Shown here: positions 42,238-52,172 of the stretch, piece by piece
Layout of the letters: every line of letters begins with the position of its first letter
Position numbering within the stretch: the first letter of the stretch is position 1
Source: Bacteroidota bacterium
Lineage (GTDB): Bacteria; Bacteroidota; Bacteroidia; Flavobacteriales; Flavobacteriaceae
DNA length: 64,000 nt
Direction of reading: 5' to 3'
Assembly: GCA_023446155.1 (NCBI GenBank)
Contig: JAEXIT010000010.1
Coordinates: 186,001-250,000 of the forward strand
Translations under genes and position numbers: made by a program
The notes under the pieces: model-generated
Seen by the model: only the letters and a program-made list of their open reading frames with translations
What the model was told of the DNA's origin: nothing
The model's database searches: none

Positions 42238-43233
42238 TTGAAAAAAATAGCGATCGTCATACTCAACTGGAATGGTGTAAAATTGTTGGAACAGTTTTTA
42301 CCTTCTGTTGTCGAAAACTCTCCGGAGGCTACTATATATGTAGCCGATAATGCCTCGACCGACACATCGGTTGCTTTTGTAAAAGAACATTTTCCCACCG
42401 TTTCCATCATTGTGAACCGCGCCAATTTCGGATTTGCCGGCGGCTATAACGAAGCGTTACAATCGGTACAGGAACCTATTTATGTATTGGTTAATTCCGA
42501 TATTGAAGTCACCCCCAATTGGCTGCAACCGATTATCACCCTTTTTGATAACGAACCGGAAACAGCAATCGTACAACCTAAAATTCTGGATTACAAACGT
42601 AAAACTCATTTTGAATACGCCGGTGCTGCCGGTGGCTATATCGACAAATATGCTTTCCCGTTTTGCCGCGGTCGTATTTTTGAGACCATCGAAGCGGATA
42701 ACGGTCAGTATAACGATATCCAAACTATTTTCTGGGCTTCGGGTGCTTGTATGTTTATCCGGAAAAAGGTTTTCCACGAGCTGGGCGGTTTCGATTCCGA
42801 TTTTTTTGCTCATCAGGAAGAGATCGACCTTTGCTGGCGTGCTTTTAACAAAGGTTATACCGCTAAATATTGCGGACTATCAACCGTATACCATGTTGGC
42901 GGTGCCACTTTAAACACCGGAAATCCGCATAAAACATTCCTTAATTTTCGGAATTCCCTGTGGATGATGGTCAAAAATCTCCCCAAAAGACAACTATTCC
43001 CAACAATTTTCATCCGTCTTTGTCTGGATGGCATTGCCGGAATACGTTTTTTTTTACAGGGAAAACCCAAACATACCTGGGCAATTATTCGCGCTCATTT
43101 TACCCTTTATCGTTTCATTTCCAAATTTTTAGAAAAAAGAGACTCCTATCAATCGGAAAATTATTATCGTGTAAATTCCATTGTTTACCGCTATTTTGTT
43201 AAGAATGGCAGGTTTTTTGATACTAATATTTAA
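42238..43233 (+). CDS. Family 2 glycosyltransferase
   Basis: 331 residues from a TTG start (KKIAIVILNWNGVKLLEQFL). GT-A fold with the DXD-like VNSDIEV (near 86), the FWASGACMFIRKKVFHELGG segment and DFFAHQEEIDLCWR. It is the rhamnosyl/galactofuranosyl-like GT2 group for cell-surface polysaccharides. No other sugar genes are near, so the acceptor is unknown. It starts 11 bp after the previous stop and probably shares its transcript. Confidence 0.92.
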   Translation: MKKIAIVILNWNGVKLLEQFLPSVVENSPEATIYVADNASTDTSVAFVKEHFPTVSIIVNRANFGFAGGYNEALQSVQEPIYVLVNSDIEVTPNWLQPIITLFDNEPETAIVQPKILDYKRKTHFEYAGAAGGYIDKYAFPFCRGRIFETIEADNGQYNDIQTIFWASGACMFIRKKVFHELGGFDSDFFAHQEEIDLCWRAFNKGYTAKYCGLSTVYHVGGATLNTGNPHKTFLNFRNSLWMMVKNLPKRQLFPTIFIRLCLDGIAGIRFFLQGKPKHTWAIIRAHFTLYRFISKFLEKRDSYQSENYYRVNSIVYRYFVKNGRFFDTNI

Positions 43234-43310
43234 CATTTGTTTATCGTTTTAAACTTTAACAAGCAGTAAAATCTTAGTAAATTCGTTATTCCTTATAAAT
43301 TCAACATTGT

Positions 43311-44150
43311 ATGAAAAAAGTCGTTATCGCCCTTTCGGTACTTGCAATTACGCTGACATCCTGTGGATCGAAGAAAAAAATTGCAGCTCTAGAAGAAGAG
43401 AACAAAAAAATTCAGGACCTGTTAAACACCTGCACGGTAAAACTGAATACGTGTTTAACTGAAAAAGACCATATGGCAAGCCAAATGGAATTTTTGAAGA
43501 AGAACAACTCCGATTTGATCAATAATATGGGGAATTTGACTACCCTTTCTTCAAAAGGTGCTGAAAATCTTGAAAAGTCGTTGGAAAGTCTAAAGGAAAA
43601 AGACCTTAAGATTACCCGTTTACAAGATGCACTTACCAAAAAAGACAGTGTAACCCTTGCTTTGGTTACCAGTTTAAAAAGTTCGGTAGGTATCAACGAT
43701 CCGGATATTCAGGTAAATGTGGAAAAAGGTGTGGTATTTATTTCCATTGCTGATAAACTGCTTTTCAAAAGCGGAAGTTATGTTGTAAGTGACCGCGCTA
43801 AAGAAGTATTGGCTAAGGTAGCTAAAGTGGTAAACAGCAAACCGGACTTCGAATGTATGGTAGAAGGTCACACGGATAATGTGCCGATTAAAAATGCCGT
43901 ATTGGTAGACAACTGGGATCTTTCCGTAAAAAGAGCGACCTCTATCGTTCGTGTTTTACAGGATGATCTGGGTGTAAATCCAAAACAATTGATCGCTGCC
44001 GGAAGAAGTTTCTACGTTCCGTTGGCCGATAATGATACGCCGGATAACCGAGCTAAAAACAGAAGAACCCGTATCGTGGTTTTACCTAAAATTGATCAGT
44101 TCTACGATATGATCGAAAAAGAAATGAAAAACATGGCTGGTAAAAACTAA
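43311..44150 (+). CDS. OmpA-family lipoprotein (peptidoglycan-binding)
   Basis: 279 residues. A lipoprotein signal (ALSVLAITLTSCGSKKK) is followed by a coiled coil (about 25-110, rich in Lys, Glu and Leu) and an OmpA domain (about 140-265) with SGSYVVSDRAKEVLAKVAKV, MVEGHTDNVPI and NRRTRIVVLP. It ties the outer membrane to peptidoglycan. It has its own terminator. Confidence 0.92.
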   Translation: MKKVVIALSVLAITLTSCGSKKKIAALEEENKKIQDLLNTCTVKLNTCLTEKDHMASQMEFLKKNNSDLINNMGNLTTLSSKGAENLEKSLESLKEKDLKITRLQDALTKKDSVTLALVTSLKSSVGINDPDIQVNVEKGVVFISIADKLLFKSGSYVVSDRAKEVLAKVAKVVNSKPDFECMVEGHTDNVPIKNAVLVDNWDLSVKRATSIVRVLQDDLGVNPKQLIAAGRSFYVPLADNDTPDNRAKNRRTRIVVLPKIDQFYDMIEKEMKNMAGKN

Positions 44151-44177
44151 AACCGTCATCATAAACATACTAAAATG

Positions 44178-44206
44178 AAAAAGCAGGTCTTTTGGACCTG
44201 CTTTTT
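44178..44206 (+). terminator. Terminator of the OmpA-family gene
   Basis: Stem AAAAAGCAGGTC/GACCTGCTTTTT with a 5-base loop and T tail, 28 bases after the stop. Confidence 0.88.
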
Positions 44207-44355
44207 ATGTATTCCTAATTTTTTTTAATAACCAATTAAATATTTAATTAAGAATGACACCTCTTTTATATTGTTATATTTTTAGCTGATTTGTTACGCT
44301 AAGTTATTGATATATTACCGGATAACCAAAAGTTTTACCAAAAATCAATAAAGTA

Positions 44356-44976
44356 CTACAAAACATCCAAATCGCCTTTTCCTTCCCGAATAACCACCGG
44401 CTCAAACCCGGAAAGATCGATAACCGTCGAAGCATGATTATCGCCATAACCACCGTCGATCACCATATCGACCAGGTTTTGCCATTTCTCAAAAATCAAT
44501 TCCGGATCGGTTGTATATTCGATCACCTCATCTTCGTCGTGTATCGAAGTCGAGATAACCGGATTGCCCAATTGTCTTACGATTTCCAGCGCGATAGTAT
44601 TATCCGGCACACGAATACCAACGGTATTTTTCTTTTTAAATTCTTTCGGTAGATTATTATTTCCCGGAAGAATAAACGTATACGGTCCCGGCAAAGCTCT
44701 TTTCAGTATCTTAAAAGTAGCCGTATCGATTTGTCGTACATAATCCGATAAATTACTCAAATCACAGCACACAAACGAAAAATTTGCTTTCTCCAGCTTA
44801 ATACCTTTGATTTTTGCAATTTTCTCCAGCGCTTTCGAATTGGTGATATCGCAGCCCAAACCATAAACGGTATCCGTTGGATAAATAACCAGTCCGCCAT
44901 CCTTTAAGCACTTTACCACTTTTGCGATGGCTGCCGGATTCGGATTTTCAGGATAAATTTTAATGAATTCTGCCAT
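44356..44976 (-). CDS. Sua5/YciO/YrdC-family protein, YciO-like branch
   Basis: 206 residues, exactly the size of E. coli YciO and with the same landmarks: GGLVIYPTDTVYGLGCDI near the start, LPGPYTFIL, KNTVGIRVPDN and the end HASTVIDLSGFEPVVIREG. YrdC-fold proteins make threonylcarbamoyl-AMP for t6A; the YciO branch has uncertain activity. Another gene for the t6A pathway, tsaE, is in this window 29 kb away, but no linkage is implied. It lies 29 bp after the end of the helicase gene. Confidence 0.85.
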   Translation of the reverse strand: MAEFIKIYPENPNPAAIAKVVKCLKDGGLVIYPTDTVYGLGCDITNSKALEKIAKIKGIKLEKANFSFVCCDLSNLSDYVRQIDTATFKILKRALPGPYTFILPGNNNLPKEFKKKNTVGIRVPDNTIALEIVRQLGNPVISTSIHDEDEVIEYTTDPELIFEKWQNLVDMVIDGGYGDNHASTVIDLSGFEPVVIREGKGDLDVL

Positions 44977-45005
44977 GATTTTATATTTTAAGGGTTTATA
45001 ACTTC

Positions 45006-47345
45006 TTATCCGATTACCTGTAGTTTCGCAAAACGCAACAGTAATTTTTTAATTCCGCCCACTTCAAATTTAATTTCCGCTTTTTTATCGGCTCCGGCAC
45101 CTTCCAGATTGAGGATTTGTCCTTTTCCGAAACGTTCGTGCATCACTACATTTCCAACGCTCAATCCATTGTCGTATGGACTTGGCCCTGCAGCTGCCGG
45201 TACCGTTCCTGAAACCGGTTTTAATTTACGAATGTCCCGATTCATTTTGGGCTCTTCGTTGTCGGTAATATACTTGGGTGGTGTTCCCGCCACCGGTTTG
45301 GACAATCGCAATTTCGATTTGTCCACATCCCCAAAAATATCCGCATTAATCGTCGGTTTATAACGGTAATTTGTTTCGACCGGCGTTAAATATTCCAGGT
45401 ATTGCGCATCGATTTCCTCGATAAAACGGGACGGCTCACTGTCGACCAGTTTACCCCATCGATACCGCGACTGCGCATAGGTCAGATATGCCTGATGCTC
45501 GGCTCGTGTTAAGGCCACATAGAACAAACGACGCTCTTCTTCCAGTTCACTTCGCGTATTCATACTCATCGCACTTGGAAACAGATCTTCTTCCATTCCG
45601 ACAATAAATACGGTTGGGAACTCCAATCCTTTTGCCAGGTGTATGGTCATTAAAGCCACACGATCGTCATCGCCGGTATCGTTATCCAGATCCGTTGCCA
45701 GGGCCACATCTTCCATAAACTCCGATAAAGCCCCACGCGCGCCGTCTACTTCCTTCTGCCCTTCGATAAAATCTTTGATCCCCCCCATTAAAACCTCGAT
45801 ATTCTCAATACGGGCAATACCTTCGGGAGTTGCATCTTTTTTTAATTCCTGAATCAATCCGGTTTTTTTGGTCACATGATCCGTCAGATACAAAGCATCC
45901 TGCGTTTCATTGATCACCTGAAAACTCTTGATCATGGTCACAAAATCCTGTAATTTGTTTTTTGTTCCGGTATTTAACTTCAGGTCGATCTTATCGATAT
46001 GCTCCATAATTTCAAAAATGGAACGTCGGTAGTGATTCGCCGCAATAGTCAGCTTTTCTACTGTTGTATCTCCGATTCCACGTGCTGGATAGTTGATCAC
46101 CCGAATCAATGCTTCTTCATCTTTCGGGTTGATCACCAGTCGCAGGTAAGACAATACGTCTTTGATTTCTTTACGTTGGTAAAAGGACAGTCCGCCATAA
46201 ATACGATACGGGATGTCTTTTTTGCGCAGCGCATCCTCCATCGCCCGTGACTGTGCATTGGTACGATACAGAATTGCAAACTGATTGTTGTTCATCTGGT
46301 GCTGCATTTTCTGTTCGAAAATGGTACTGGCCACAAAACGCCCTTCTTCACCATCGGTAAGACTGCGGTGAATTTTGATTTTAGGTCCGAATTCGTTGGC
46401 TGTCCAAACCACCTTATCCAGTTTGGTTTTATTTTTATCGATGATTGTATTCGCCGCTTCCACAATGTTTCGTGTCGAACGATAATTCTGCTCCAAACGA
46501 TAGGTATTTACACCCTCGTAATCTTTCTGGAAGTTTAGGATGTTGTTGATATTCGCACCACGGAAGGCATAAATACTCTGCGCATCGTCTCCTACCACAC
46601 AGATATTCTGGAAACGATCGGATAACGCGCGAACAATCAGATACTGGGAATGGTTGGTATCCTGATACTCATCCACCAGAATATAGCGGAAACGATCCTG
46701 ATATTTCATCAGAACATCCGGAAAACGGGTTAACAACTCATTGGTTTTCAGCAACAAATCATCGAAATCCATCGCCCCCGACTTAAAACAGCGTTCCACA
46801 TAATTCTGATAAATTTCGCCCAAACGCGGCTTTTTACTCATCGCATCGGCTTCCTGCAGTTCCGGGTTATTGAAATACGCTTTTACGGTAATCAAACTGT
46901 TTTTGTAGGAGGAAATACGTCCCAAAACCTGTTTGGGTTTGTAAACATCCTTATCCAGCTGCATTTCTTTGATAATCTGACCAATCAATCGTACACTATC
47001 CTGAGAGTCATAAATGGTAAAATTGGATGGATACCCCAACTTATCGGCTTCATTTCGCAATATTTTGGCAAAGACCGAGTGAAAAGTTCCCATCCACAGG
47101 TTTTTGGCTTCGCTATTACCCACAATACTTGCAATACGGGTTTTCATCTCCCTTGCCGCTTTATTCGTAAAGGTTAACGACAAGATATTAAATGCATCGA
47201 CACCCTGATGCATCAGGTAGGCGATACGAATGGTCAGTACCCTTGTTTTTCCAGAGCCGGCTCCGGCAATCACTATCATTGGCCCGTCCTTTTGTAATAC
47301 AGGCGCCCGTTGGGCTTCATTTAACTGGTCAATATAATTTTGCAT
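45006..47345 (-). CDS. UvrD/PcrA-type ATP-dependent 3'-5' DNA helicase
   Basis: 779 residues from the ATG at 47345 (QNYIDQLNEAQRAPVL), the usual start; two longer in-frame starts exist. Superfamily 1 motifs: Walker A AGAGSGKTRVL (near 30), motif II VDEYQDTN, GDDAQSIYAFRGA, LEQNYRST and VALMTIHLAKGLEFPTVF. The C-terminal region ends with the tudor-like VMHERFGKGQILNLEGAG segment that is typical of PcrA/UvrD. It acts in repair and replication-conflict resolution. Genes uvrD and pcrA cannot be separated on sequence alone here. Confidence 0.95.
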   Translation of the reverse strand: MQNYIDQLNEAQRAPVLQKDGPMIVIAGAGSGKTRVLTIRIAYLMHQGVDAFNILSLTFTNKAAREMKTRIASIVGNSEAKNLWMGTFHSVFAKILRNEADKLGYPSNFTIYDSQDSVRLIGQIIKEMQLDKDVYKPKQVLGRISSYKNSLITVKAYFNNPELQEADAMSKKPRLGEIYQNYVERCFKSGAMDFDDLLLKTNELLTRFPDVLMKYQDRFRYILVDEYQDTNHSQYLIVRALSDRFQNICVVGDDAQSIYAFRGANINNILNFQKDYEGVNTYRLEQNYRSTRNIVEAANTIIDKNKTKLDKVVWTANEFGPKIKIHRSLTDGEEGRFVASTIFEQKMQHQMNNNQFAILYRTNAQSRAMEDALRKKDIPYRIYGGLSFYQRKEIKDVLSYLRLVINPKDEEALIRVINYPARGIGDTTVEKLTIAANHYRRSIFEIMEHIDKIDLKLNTGTKNKLQDFVTMIKSFQVINETQDALYLTDHVTKKTGLIQELKKDATPEGIARIENIEVLMGGIKDFIEGQKEVDGARGALSEFMEDVALATDLDNDTGDDDRVALMTIHLAKGLEFPTVFIVGMEEDLFPSAMSMNTRSELEEERRLFYVALTRAEHQAYLTYAQSRYRWGKLVDSEPSRFIEEIDAQYLEYLTPVETNYRYKPTINADIFGDVDKSKLRLSKPVAGTPPKYITDNEEPKMNRDIRKLKPVSGTVPAAAGPSPYDNGLSVGNVVMHERFGKGQILNLEGAGADKKAEIKFEVGGIKKLLLRFAKLQVIG

Positions 47346-47500
47346 GGTCATGATATCAAACCTCAAAAATACTACTCATTATGCTTTATTACAATTAAAA
47401 TCGGTATAGTTTTTTATTTTGTTAGTTTATTTCTTTATTCGTTTATTTGTATCACTTTGAACCGATTTTCAATTCATTAATCAATTATCCCGATTCTATC

Positions 47501-48016
47501 ATGGATACTACCAAAATAGTAGAATTACTGGCTTATACCGTTCCGGCTATTATTACCGGCGGTGTGGCCTATTACTTTTTTAATCTGCACACTAAAAACG
47601 AAGAAGGACGCCGTCGTTTTCTGCTACATAAAGAAGCACAAAAAAGTGCGTTACCCATCCGTTTACAGGCATTTGAACGTATGACCTTGTTTCTGGAACG
47701 TATCAGTCCGGCGAAATTACTGGTTCGTATCGCACCGCATTCGTCAGATAAAAACGATTATGAAAATTTACTGATCCAGCATATCGAACAGGAATACGAA
47801 CACAACCTGACACAACAGATTTATATCTCAGAAGAGAGCTGGAACATCATCCTGACCGCTAAAAACACCACGATTCAAATCATTCGAAAAGCCTCAATGG
47901 GCGCAGAAAACGCGAATAAACTACGTGAAATTATTTTGAGCGATATGATGGAAAAACAATCGCCGAGTTCGGTCGCACTTTCCTATCTGAAAAACGAAGT
48001 AAGCGACCTATTCTAA
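47501..48016 (+). CDS. Uncharacterised membrane-anchored protein (possibly DUF7935-like)
   Basis: 171 residues from the ATG at 47501, after which a membrane helix (7-27, LLAYTVPAIITGGVAYYFF) begins. The longer reading of 18 codons is less likely. The rest is soluble: QAFERMTLFLERISPAKLLVR and a helical end with KQSPSSVALSYLKNE. I recall this type in many flavobacteria with an unnamed or DUF7935 label. Function unknown. Confidence 0.72.
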   Translation: MDTTKIVELLAYTVPAIITGGVAYYFFNLHTKNEEGRRRFLLHKEAQKSALPIRLQAFERMTLFLERISPAKLLVRIAPHSSDKNDYENLLIQHIEQEYEHNLTQQIYISEESWNIILTAKNTTIQIIRKASMGAENANKLREIILSDMMEKQSPSSVALSYLKNEVSDLF

Positions 48017-48041
48017 ATGTTTCTCTTAATCAGCAACATAA

Positions 48042-48075
48042 AAAAAGACTTTTCAAATCAATGAAAAGTCTTTTT
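48042..48075. terminator. Convergent bidirectional terminator
   Basis: 14-bp stem AAAAAGACTTTTCA/TGAAAAGTCTTTTT with a 6-base loop, A and T runs on both sides, between two convergent genes. Confidence 0.88.
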
Positions 48076-48097
48076 AATTTAAAAAACAAACAAACAA

Positions 48098-49852
48098 TTA
48101 ATTATCGCGAATTACATGGACTACTCCTGTAATAGTATGTGTAATGGCTGGATTGTTATTATCCTGATAGGTTCCACTAAACGTTAAATCAATATACTGC
48201 CCCACTGCTCCGAAAGCATTTAGATGAAACGAAACCGTGTTGGGTAATTGGGATGAAATATAGCCTACGGATCCACCTTCAATACTGAAATCGGAAGTCG
48301 TATAGGTTCCCGGAACATTGGTATTCCCCCAGAAATAGATACCATTACCAGCGGCTCCCTGCGCACTGATACCCAATCCGTTTGGCGTATATCCAGCATT
48401 GATCCCGGTAAGATGATATACCGTAGGGTTATTATCCACCTGATAGGTTATAAATTCCGTTATCGTATTACAAGCCACCAGATTTCCAATATTGGTTGTC
48501 GGTGTCGTAAAGGTATAGCTCACATCGCCTGTTACCTGCAAATTATCATAATCGGCACCTTCTAACGTAAAGGTCGCATTCGGACCACCGCAAACTAATG
48601 TATTAAAGCTAAAACTTCCGTTGGTAACCGTTGCAAACTGTGTTGTGTATCCGGTATGTAAAATCACATATCCATTGGTCACCGCTGCATTACTACAGGT
48701 TACCAGATTACCCTCCACCAAAGTTGGCGTAACCGATGGATTGGTCACTGTAATTGTCGGTAAAGTTGTATTTGCCGTAAGCGGACCTATTGCGTCGGTA
48801 TAAATCGTATTGCCGCAATTATCCAAAACGACCAGCGTTAGATTTTCGTTGGATGGCACCAGTCCGCAAACCTGACCGTCGGCATTGGTCGTTCCCATAA
48901 CCGGATAGGTATTTCCGCTTCGGATAATCCCTACCTGCATGTTGGCCAAAGCATTACCATTGGCATCTTCCAGATTCACACACATGGATATTACCGGAAA
49001 CTGCGCATCGCAATTCCACCATGAAAAATGCGACACATTGCCTACGTAGTTACTTCCTTGACGAGTGGCGCTACCTTCGCGAATCCAATAGCCTTTGTTG
49101 TTATCGAAATGCCATAACGGTATTTCACTCGGAGCACTTCCCAACTGACTGTTATCGATTTTCATCACCACCTGAGCCGTATGTCCGGAAGCAATCTGTA
49201 ATTTTTGTCCGGCCGATCCGCGTAATTCCACATTAAGCATTCCTAAAGTTTCCAATGCTTTGGCATTTCCATTTTCGTCCTCCGCAAATAAAGCACCAGG
49301 CATTAGCATACTCAACTTACTGTCGGATGGCAATAAATGATACATTGCTACAGCAACACTACCACTATAAGCCGCACCATTTTCGTCCTGAAAAGCACCA
49401 TCGAAAACAACCTTGGTTCCGGAAAGAAGCGTGACTTCGCTACTTACTCCCGAATTGATTACCTGGGTTGGTGCTGACGGTAATAACATAATACGAACAT
49501 TGTTATCGCCAGTTGTCGGAACCATCGTACGGGAACCGTCAATATATCCTGCTTTTTTAGCGGTGATATACGCAAATCGCTCGTAAACCGTCGCGTTCTT
49601 AATTATAAAAACACCATTGGAATCCGTTTGTCCGGTCGTTGTTCCTATTTTGATTGCGGCATTCGAAACGGGATTTCCGTTCGTATCGACCACCTGACCA
49701 ATAAAATCTCTTGTAACCTGATTCCCGAAACTGGACGTCATAGTACCGCCACCGGTATTGCCACCTCCGCCTTCTACGGTACTTTCGGATTCACATCCGG
49801 CCAAAAATAGCACGGAGGTGAATAGTACTAAAAAAAGTTTGATTTTATTCAT
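48098..49852 (-). CDS. Surface lipoprotein with carboxypeptidase-regulatory-like domains
   Basis: 584 residues from the ATG at 49852, which gives the signal FLVLFTSVLFLAGCESEST. A Gly/Thr linker (GGGGNTGGGTMTSS) precedes a carboxypeptidase-regulatory-like fold (FIGQVVDTNGNPVSNAAIKI), then a middle domain with SHFSWWNCDAQFPV and further beta-sandwich units (VNLEDANGNALANMQVGI; PTLVEGNLVTCSNAAVTNG). The product is likely outer-membrane anchored and binds a ligand or surface; no enzymatic residues are seen. Confidence 0.82.
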   Translation of the reverse strand: MNKIKLFLVLFTSVLFLAGCESESTVEGGGGNTGGGTMTSSFGNQVTRDFIGQVVDTNGNPVSNAAIKIGTTTGQTDSNGVFIIKNATVYERFAYITAKKAGYIDGSRTMVPTTGDNNVRIMLLPSAPTQVINSGVSSEVTLLSGTKVVFDGAFQDENGAAYSGSVAVAMYHLLPSDSKLSMLMPGALFAEDENGNAKALETLGMLNVELRGSAGQKLQIASGHTAQVVMKIDNSQLGSAPSEIPLWHFDNNKGYWIREGSATRQGSNYVGNVSHFSWWNCDAQFPVISMCVNLEDANGNALANMQVGIIRSGNTYPVMGTTNADGQVCGLVPSNENLTLVVLDNCGNTIYTDAIGPLTANTTLPTITVTNPSVTPTLVEGNLVTCSNAAVTNGYVILHTGYTTQFATVTNGSFSFNTLVCGGPNATFTLEGADYDNLQVTGDVSYTFTTPTTNIGNLVACNTITEFITYQVDNNPTVYHLTGINAGYTPNGLGISAQGAAGNGIYFWGNTNVPGTYTTSDFSIEGGSVGYISSQLPNTVSFHLNAFGAVGQYIDLTFSGTYQDNNNPAITHTITGVVHVIRDN

Positions 49853-50012
49853 ACGTTTTTGGTTTTGTGTTGTTATACTTTGTAGATACAACACCATCCA
49901 TTTAGTTGCGTATGAAACACTACTATTTTTACATTAATTTAATAAAATAGAAACATATTTATCAAACCAATAACATACAAAACAAATATTTAAAAACAAA
50001 AGAATTAAAAAA

Positions 50013-52082
50013 CTACTCTTTTAACAATACATCCAATTGTGCTTTTTCATTTTCCGGTAAAGCGGGCAACAACTCTTGAAAATACTCCCGGTGTTTTTCA
50101 TTTTTCAATAAAGCGCGAATGGATTCCCTCGAAAATTTAACGAATTGCCATTTGTGGTGTACCATTCCGTTTACCAGATAACGCAGGGTATTCATATCAC
50201 TTTTGTTCAGGTATATTAAATTCACCAGAGCGTTTAGCCGTACATTGCTCTCATATCGTGGCGATGCATAATCCAGCAGCTCTTCATAGTATTTTAATTT
50301 TTCGGTATTCTGATAATCCGGTGTCGCCAAAGCCAATGTCAACCAGCTAATCCGTAGGTTTTTATCGTTAAATCCCTGCCAGTCTTTTGTTTGATCCAAC
50401 AGCGGAAAACGTTCGTCCGGAAATTGTGCCCAAAGTGCTTTTAAGGCGATTTCCTGTGTGATATACGACCGGTCTTCCAATAAGGTTTCGTATTGCGGTT
50501 TAAACGATTTCGGAATACTGCGCAACGACTTACTTATCGCTTGTCTGACTTTCAAATCGGTCGATTGCATGGCTAATTCCAACAAAGGTTTGTTCTGTTC
50601 GAACGGCGTGTTTTCCAGTTGGAAGATAATTTCTTCCTTAACCGGATAGAAAGCATCCGATTTTAAAAGTGATTCAAATTGCTTTTGTTTTTCCGCTAGT
50701 AATTTATCCTGTAATTCCACAACGCCGAGATAGGTTTTAATAAACGGATTTTGCTTTACGATTGCCAAGGCTTCATCGGTTGGGAAAGCCGGATTTTCAA
50801 GCCACAAGGTTTTAAAAGCCGCCGTATCATAGTCGGCAACATGGCGAACCTCAGCCAGAAAAGCATCGGTGTCGGCACTTTTAAATGCGTATTTGCGTAG
50901 GTAGTTTTGCACTGCCAAACGAAACTTCTCCGTTCCTATTTGCGTTCGCAGGTAATGCAAAGCCCAAGCGCCTTTCTGATAGAATGTTAGCGAACTTGCT
51001 TTTTCATTGAGTATCGGTTTGGTATCGGTTTTGGAAACCCGGATGAGCTTTTCGGCCGATTTGTAGAGTTCCCAGTTAAAGTGATCGGCTCCAAAAAGTT
51101 GTTTTTCGGCCAGCAAGGCATAATAAGTCGCAAAGCCTTCCTGCAGCCAATGGTGCTTTCCGGATTGCGCCGTAACCATATCGCCAAACCATTGATGCGC
51201 CAGTTCGTGTGCATCTACGTTAACATAAGTCCGGTCGTTAAATCCGATAGCATCGACCACATAATCCTGCGAAAACAAAGTTGCCGTTGTATTTTCCATG
51301 CCGTCGTATAAAAAATCCATTACCGGAACTTGTCGGTATACCTGCCAGGGATAGGCCACTCCGATTTCGCGTTCGAAAAAGTCGAAAATTTCTTTCGAAT
51401 AGCGGTAAGTCGATTCGAATTTGGTCGCATCTGCTTTGCGAAGATAGAGTTCCAGCGGTGTTCCTGATGCGGTTATTTCGGTCTTTTTATCAAATTTTCC
51501 GATCGCCAGCATCGCCAGATACGAACTCATTGGTTTTTCCATCGCATAATGCCAGGTTGTCTGATGCTCTTTCGTCACTTTATTTTTTAAAACGCCATTG
51601 GAAAGGACTTCAAAAGCCGTATCAAATGTAATGGAAAACGAAAAAATCATCTTTTCATTCACATCGTCAAAACTCGGCAACCAATGACTGGTGTATTTTC
51701 CCTGCCCCTGTGTCCATATCTGGAAATCCTCATCTTTTCCAATAAAATAAAGCGTTTGCTTTGGTTGTGTTTCGTAATGCAATTGTAAGGTATTACGCCC
51801 TTTTTTATACCCTTGAAACACTTGTAATTTTTTACCGGTATTTTTAAATTTTACGGTTTTGTTGTTGATTGTCACACCGGAGATATCCATTCGCTGCGCA
51901 TCGATACTAATCGTATCCATAGCACCGGTTAGCTGAAAAGTATAGGTTACATCACCCGCAATTTTCCGGGTTTCGGTAGTAAATGAAAGCGCCGCGTCGA
52001 CTGTGATAAAATCGACTTTTTCGCTTTGTTGCGCGTTGGAAAAGGTAACTATAAAGTAGCAAAGAAATGTGAGTCGCTTCAT
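50013..52082 (-). CDS. M1-family metallopeptidase (aminopeptidase N-like), secreted
   Basis: 689 residues with a signal peptide (1-17, ending SNAQ). The zinc site is HELAHQWFGDMV (near 290) with the second-sphere Glu in WLQEGFATY (near 310), and the exopeptidase motif GMENTTATLF (near 265) is the GxMEN type. The C-terminal half is HEAT-like (ALWAQFPDERFPLLDQTKDW). It removes N-terminal residues from peptides in the periplasm. It faces away from the Dph6-like gene, whose start lies 90 bp from its own. Confidence 0.93.
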   Translation of the reverse strand: MKRLTFLCYFIVTFSNAQQSEKVDFITVDAALSFTTETRKIAGDVTYTFQLTGAMDTISIDAQRMDISGVTINNKTVKFKNTGKKLQVFQGYKKGRNTLQLHYETQPKQTLYFIGKDEDFQIWTQGQGKYTSHWLPSFDDVNEKMIFSFSITFDTAFEVLSNGVLKNKVTKEHQTTWHYAMEKPMSSYLAMLAIGKFDKKTEITASGTPLELYLRKADATKFESTYRYSKEIFDFFEREIGVAYPWQVYRQVPVMDFLYDGMENTTATLFSQDYVVDAIGFNDRTYVNVDAHELAHQWFGDMVTAQSGKHHWLQEGFATYYALLAEKQLFGADHFNWELYKSAEKLIRVSKTDTKPILNEKASSLTFYQKGAWALHYLRTQIGTEKFRLAVQNYLRKYAFKSADTDAFLAEVRHVADYDTAAFKTLWLENPAFPTDEALAIVKQNPFIKTYLGVVELQDKLLAEKQKQFESLLKSDAFYPVKEEIIFQLENTPFEQNKPLLELAMQSTDLKVRQAISKSLRSIPKSFKPQYETLLEDRSYITQEIALKALWAQFPDERFPLLDQTKDWQGFNDKNLRISWLTLALATPDYQNTEKLKYYEELLDYASPRYESNVRLNALVNLIYLNKSDMNTLRYLVNGMVHHKWQFVKFSRESIRALLKNEKHREYFQELLPALPENEKAQLDVLLKE

Positions 52083-52172
52083 ATTTAGGGTATAATGGAA
52101 TCCTCAAAGTTACAAAGTTTAGCACAACATTATAGTGGCTTTTTTGTAAGTTTACAGCTTAATTTTTCTATT

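Noticed and set aside
49867..49894. GTGTTGT/ACAACAC inverted repeat upstream of the large lipoprotein
   Set aside because: Short 7-bp arms in AT-rich leader DNA; no matching copies seen, so it is not supported as an operator.
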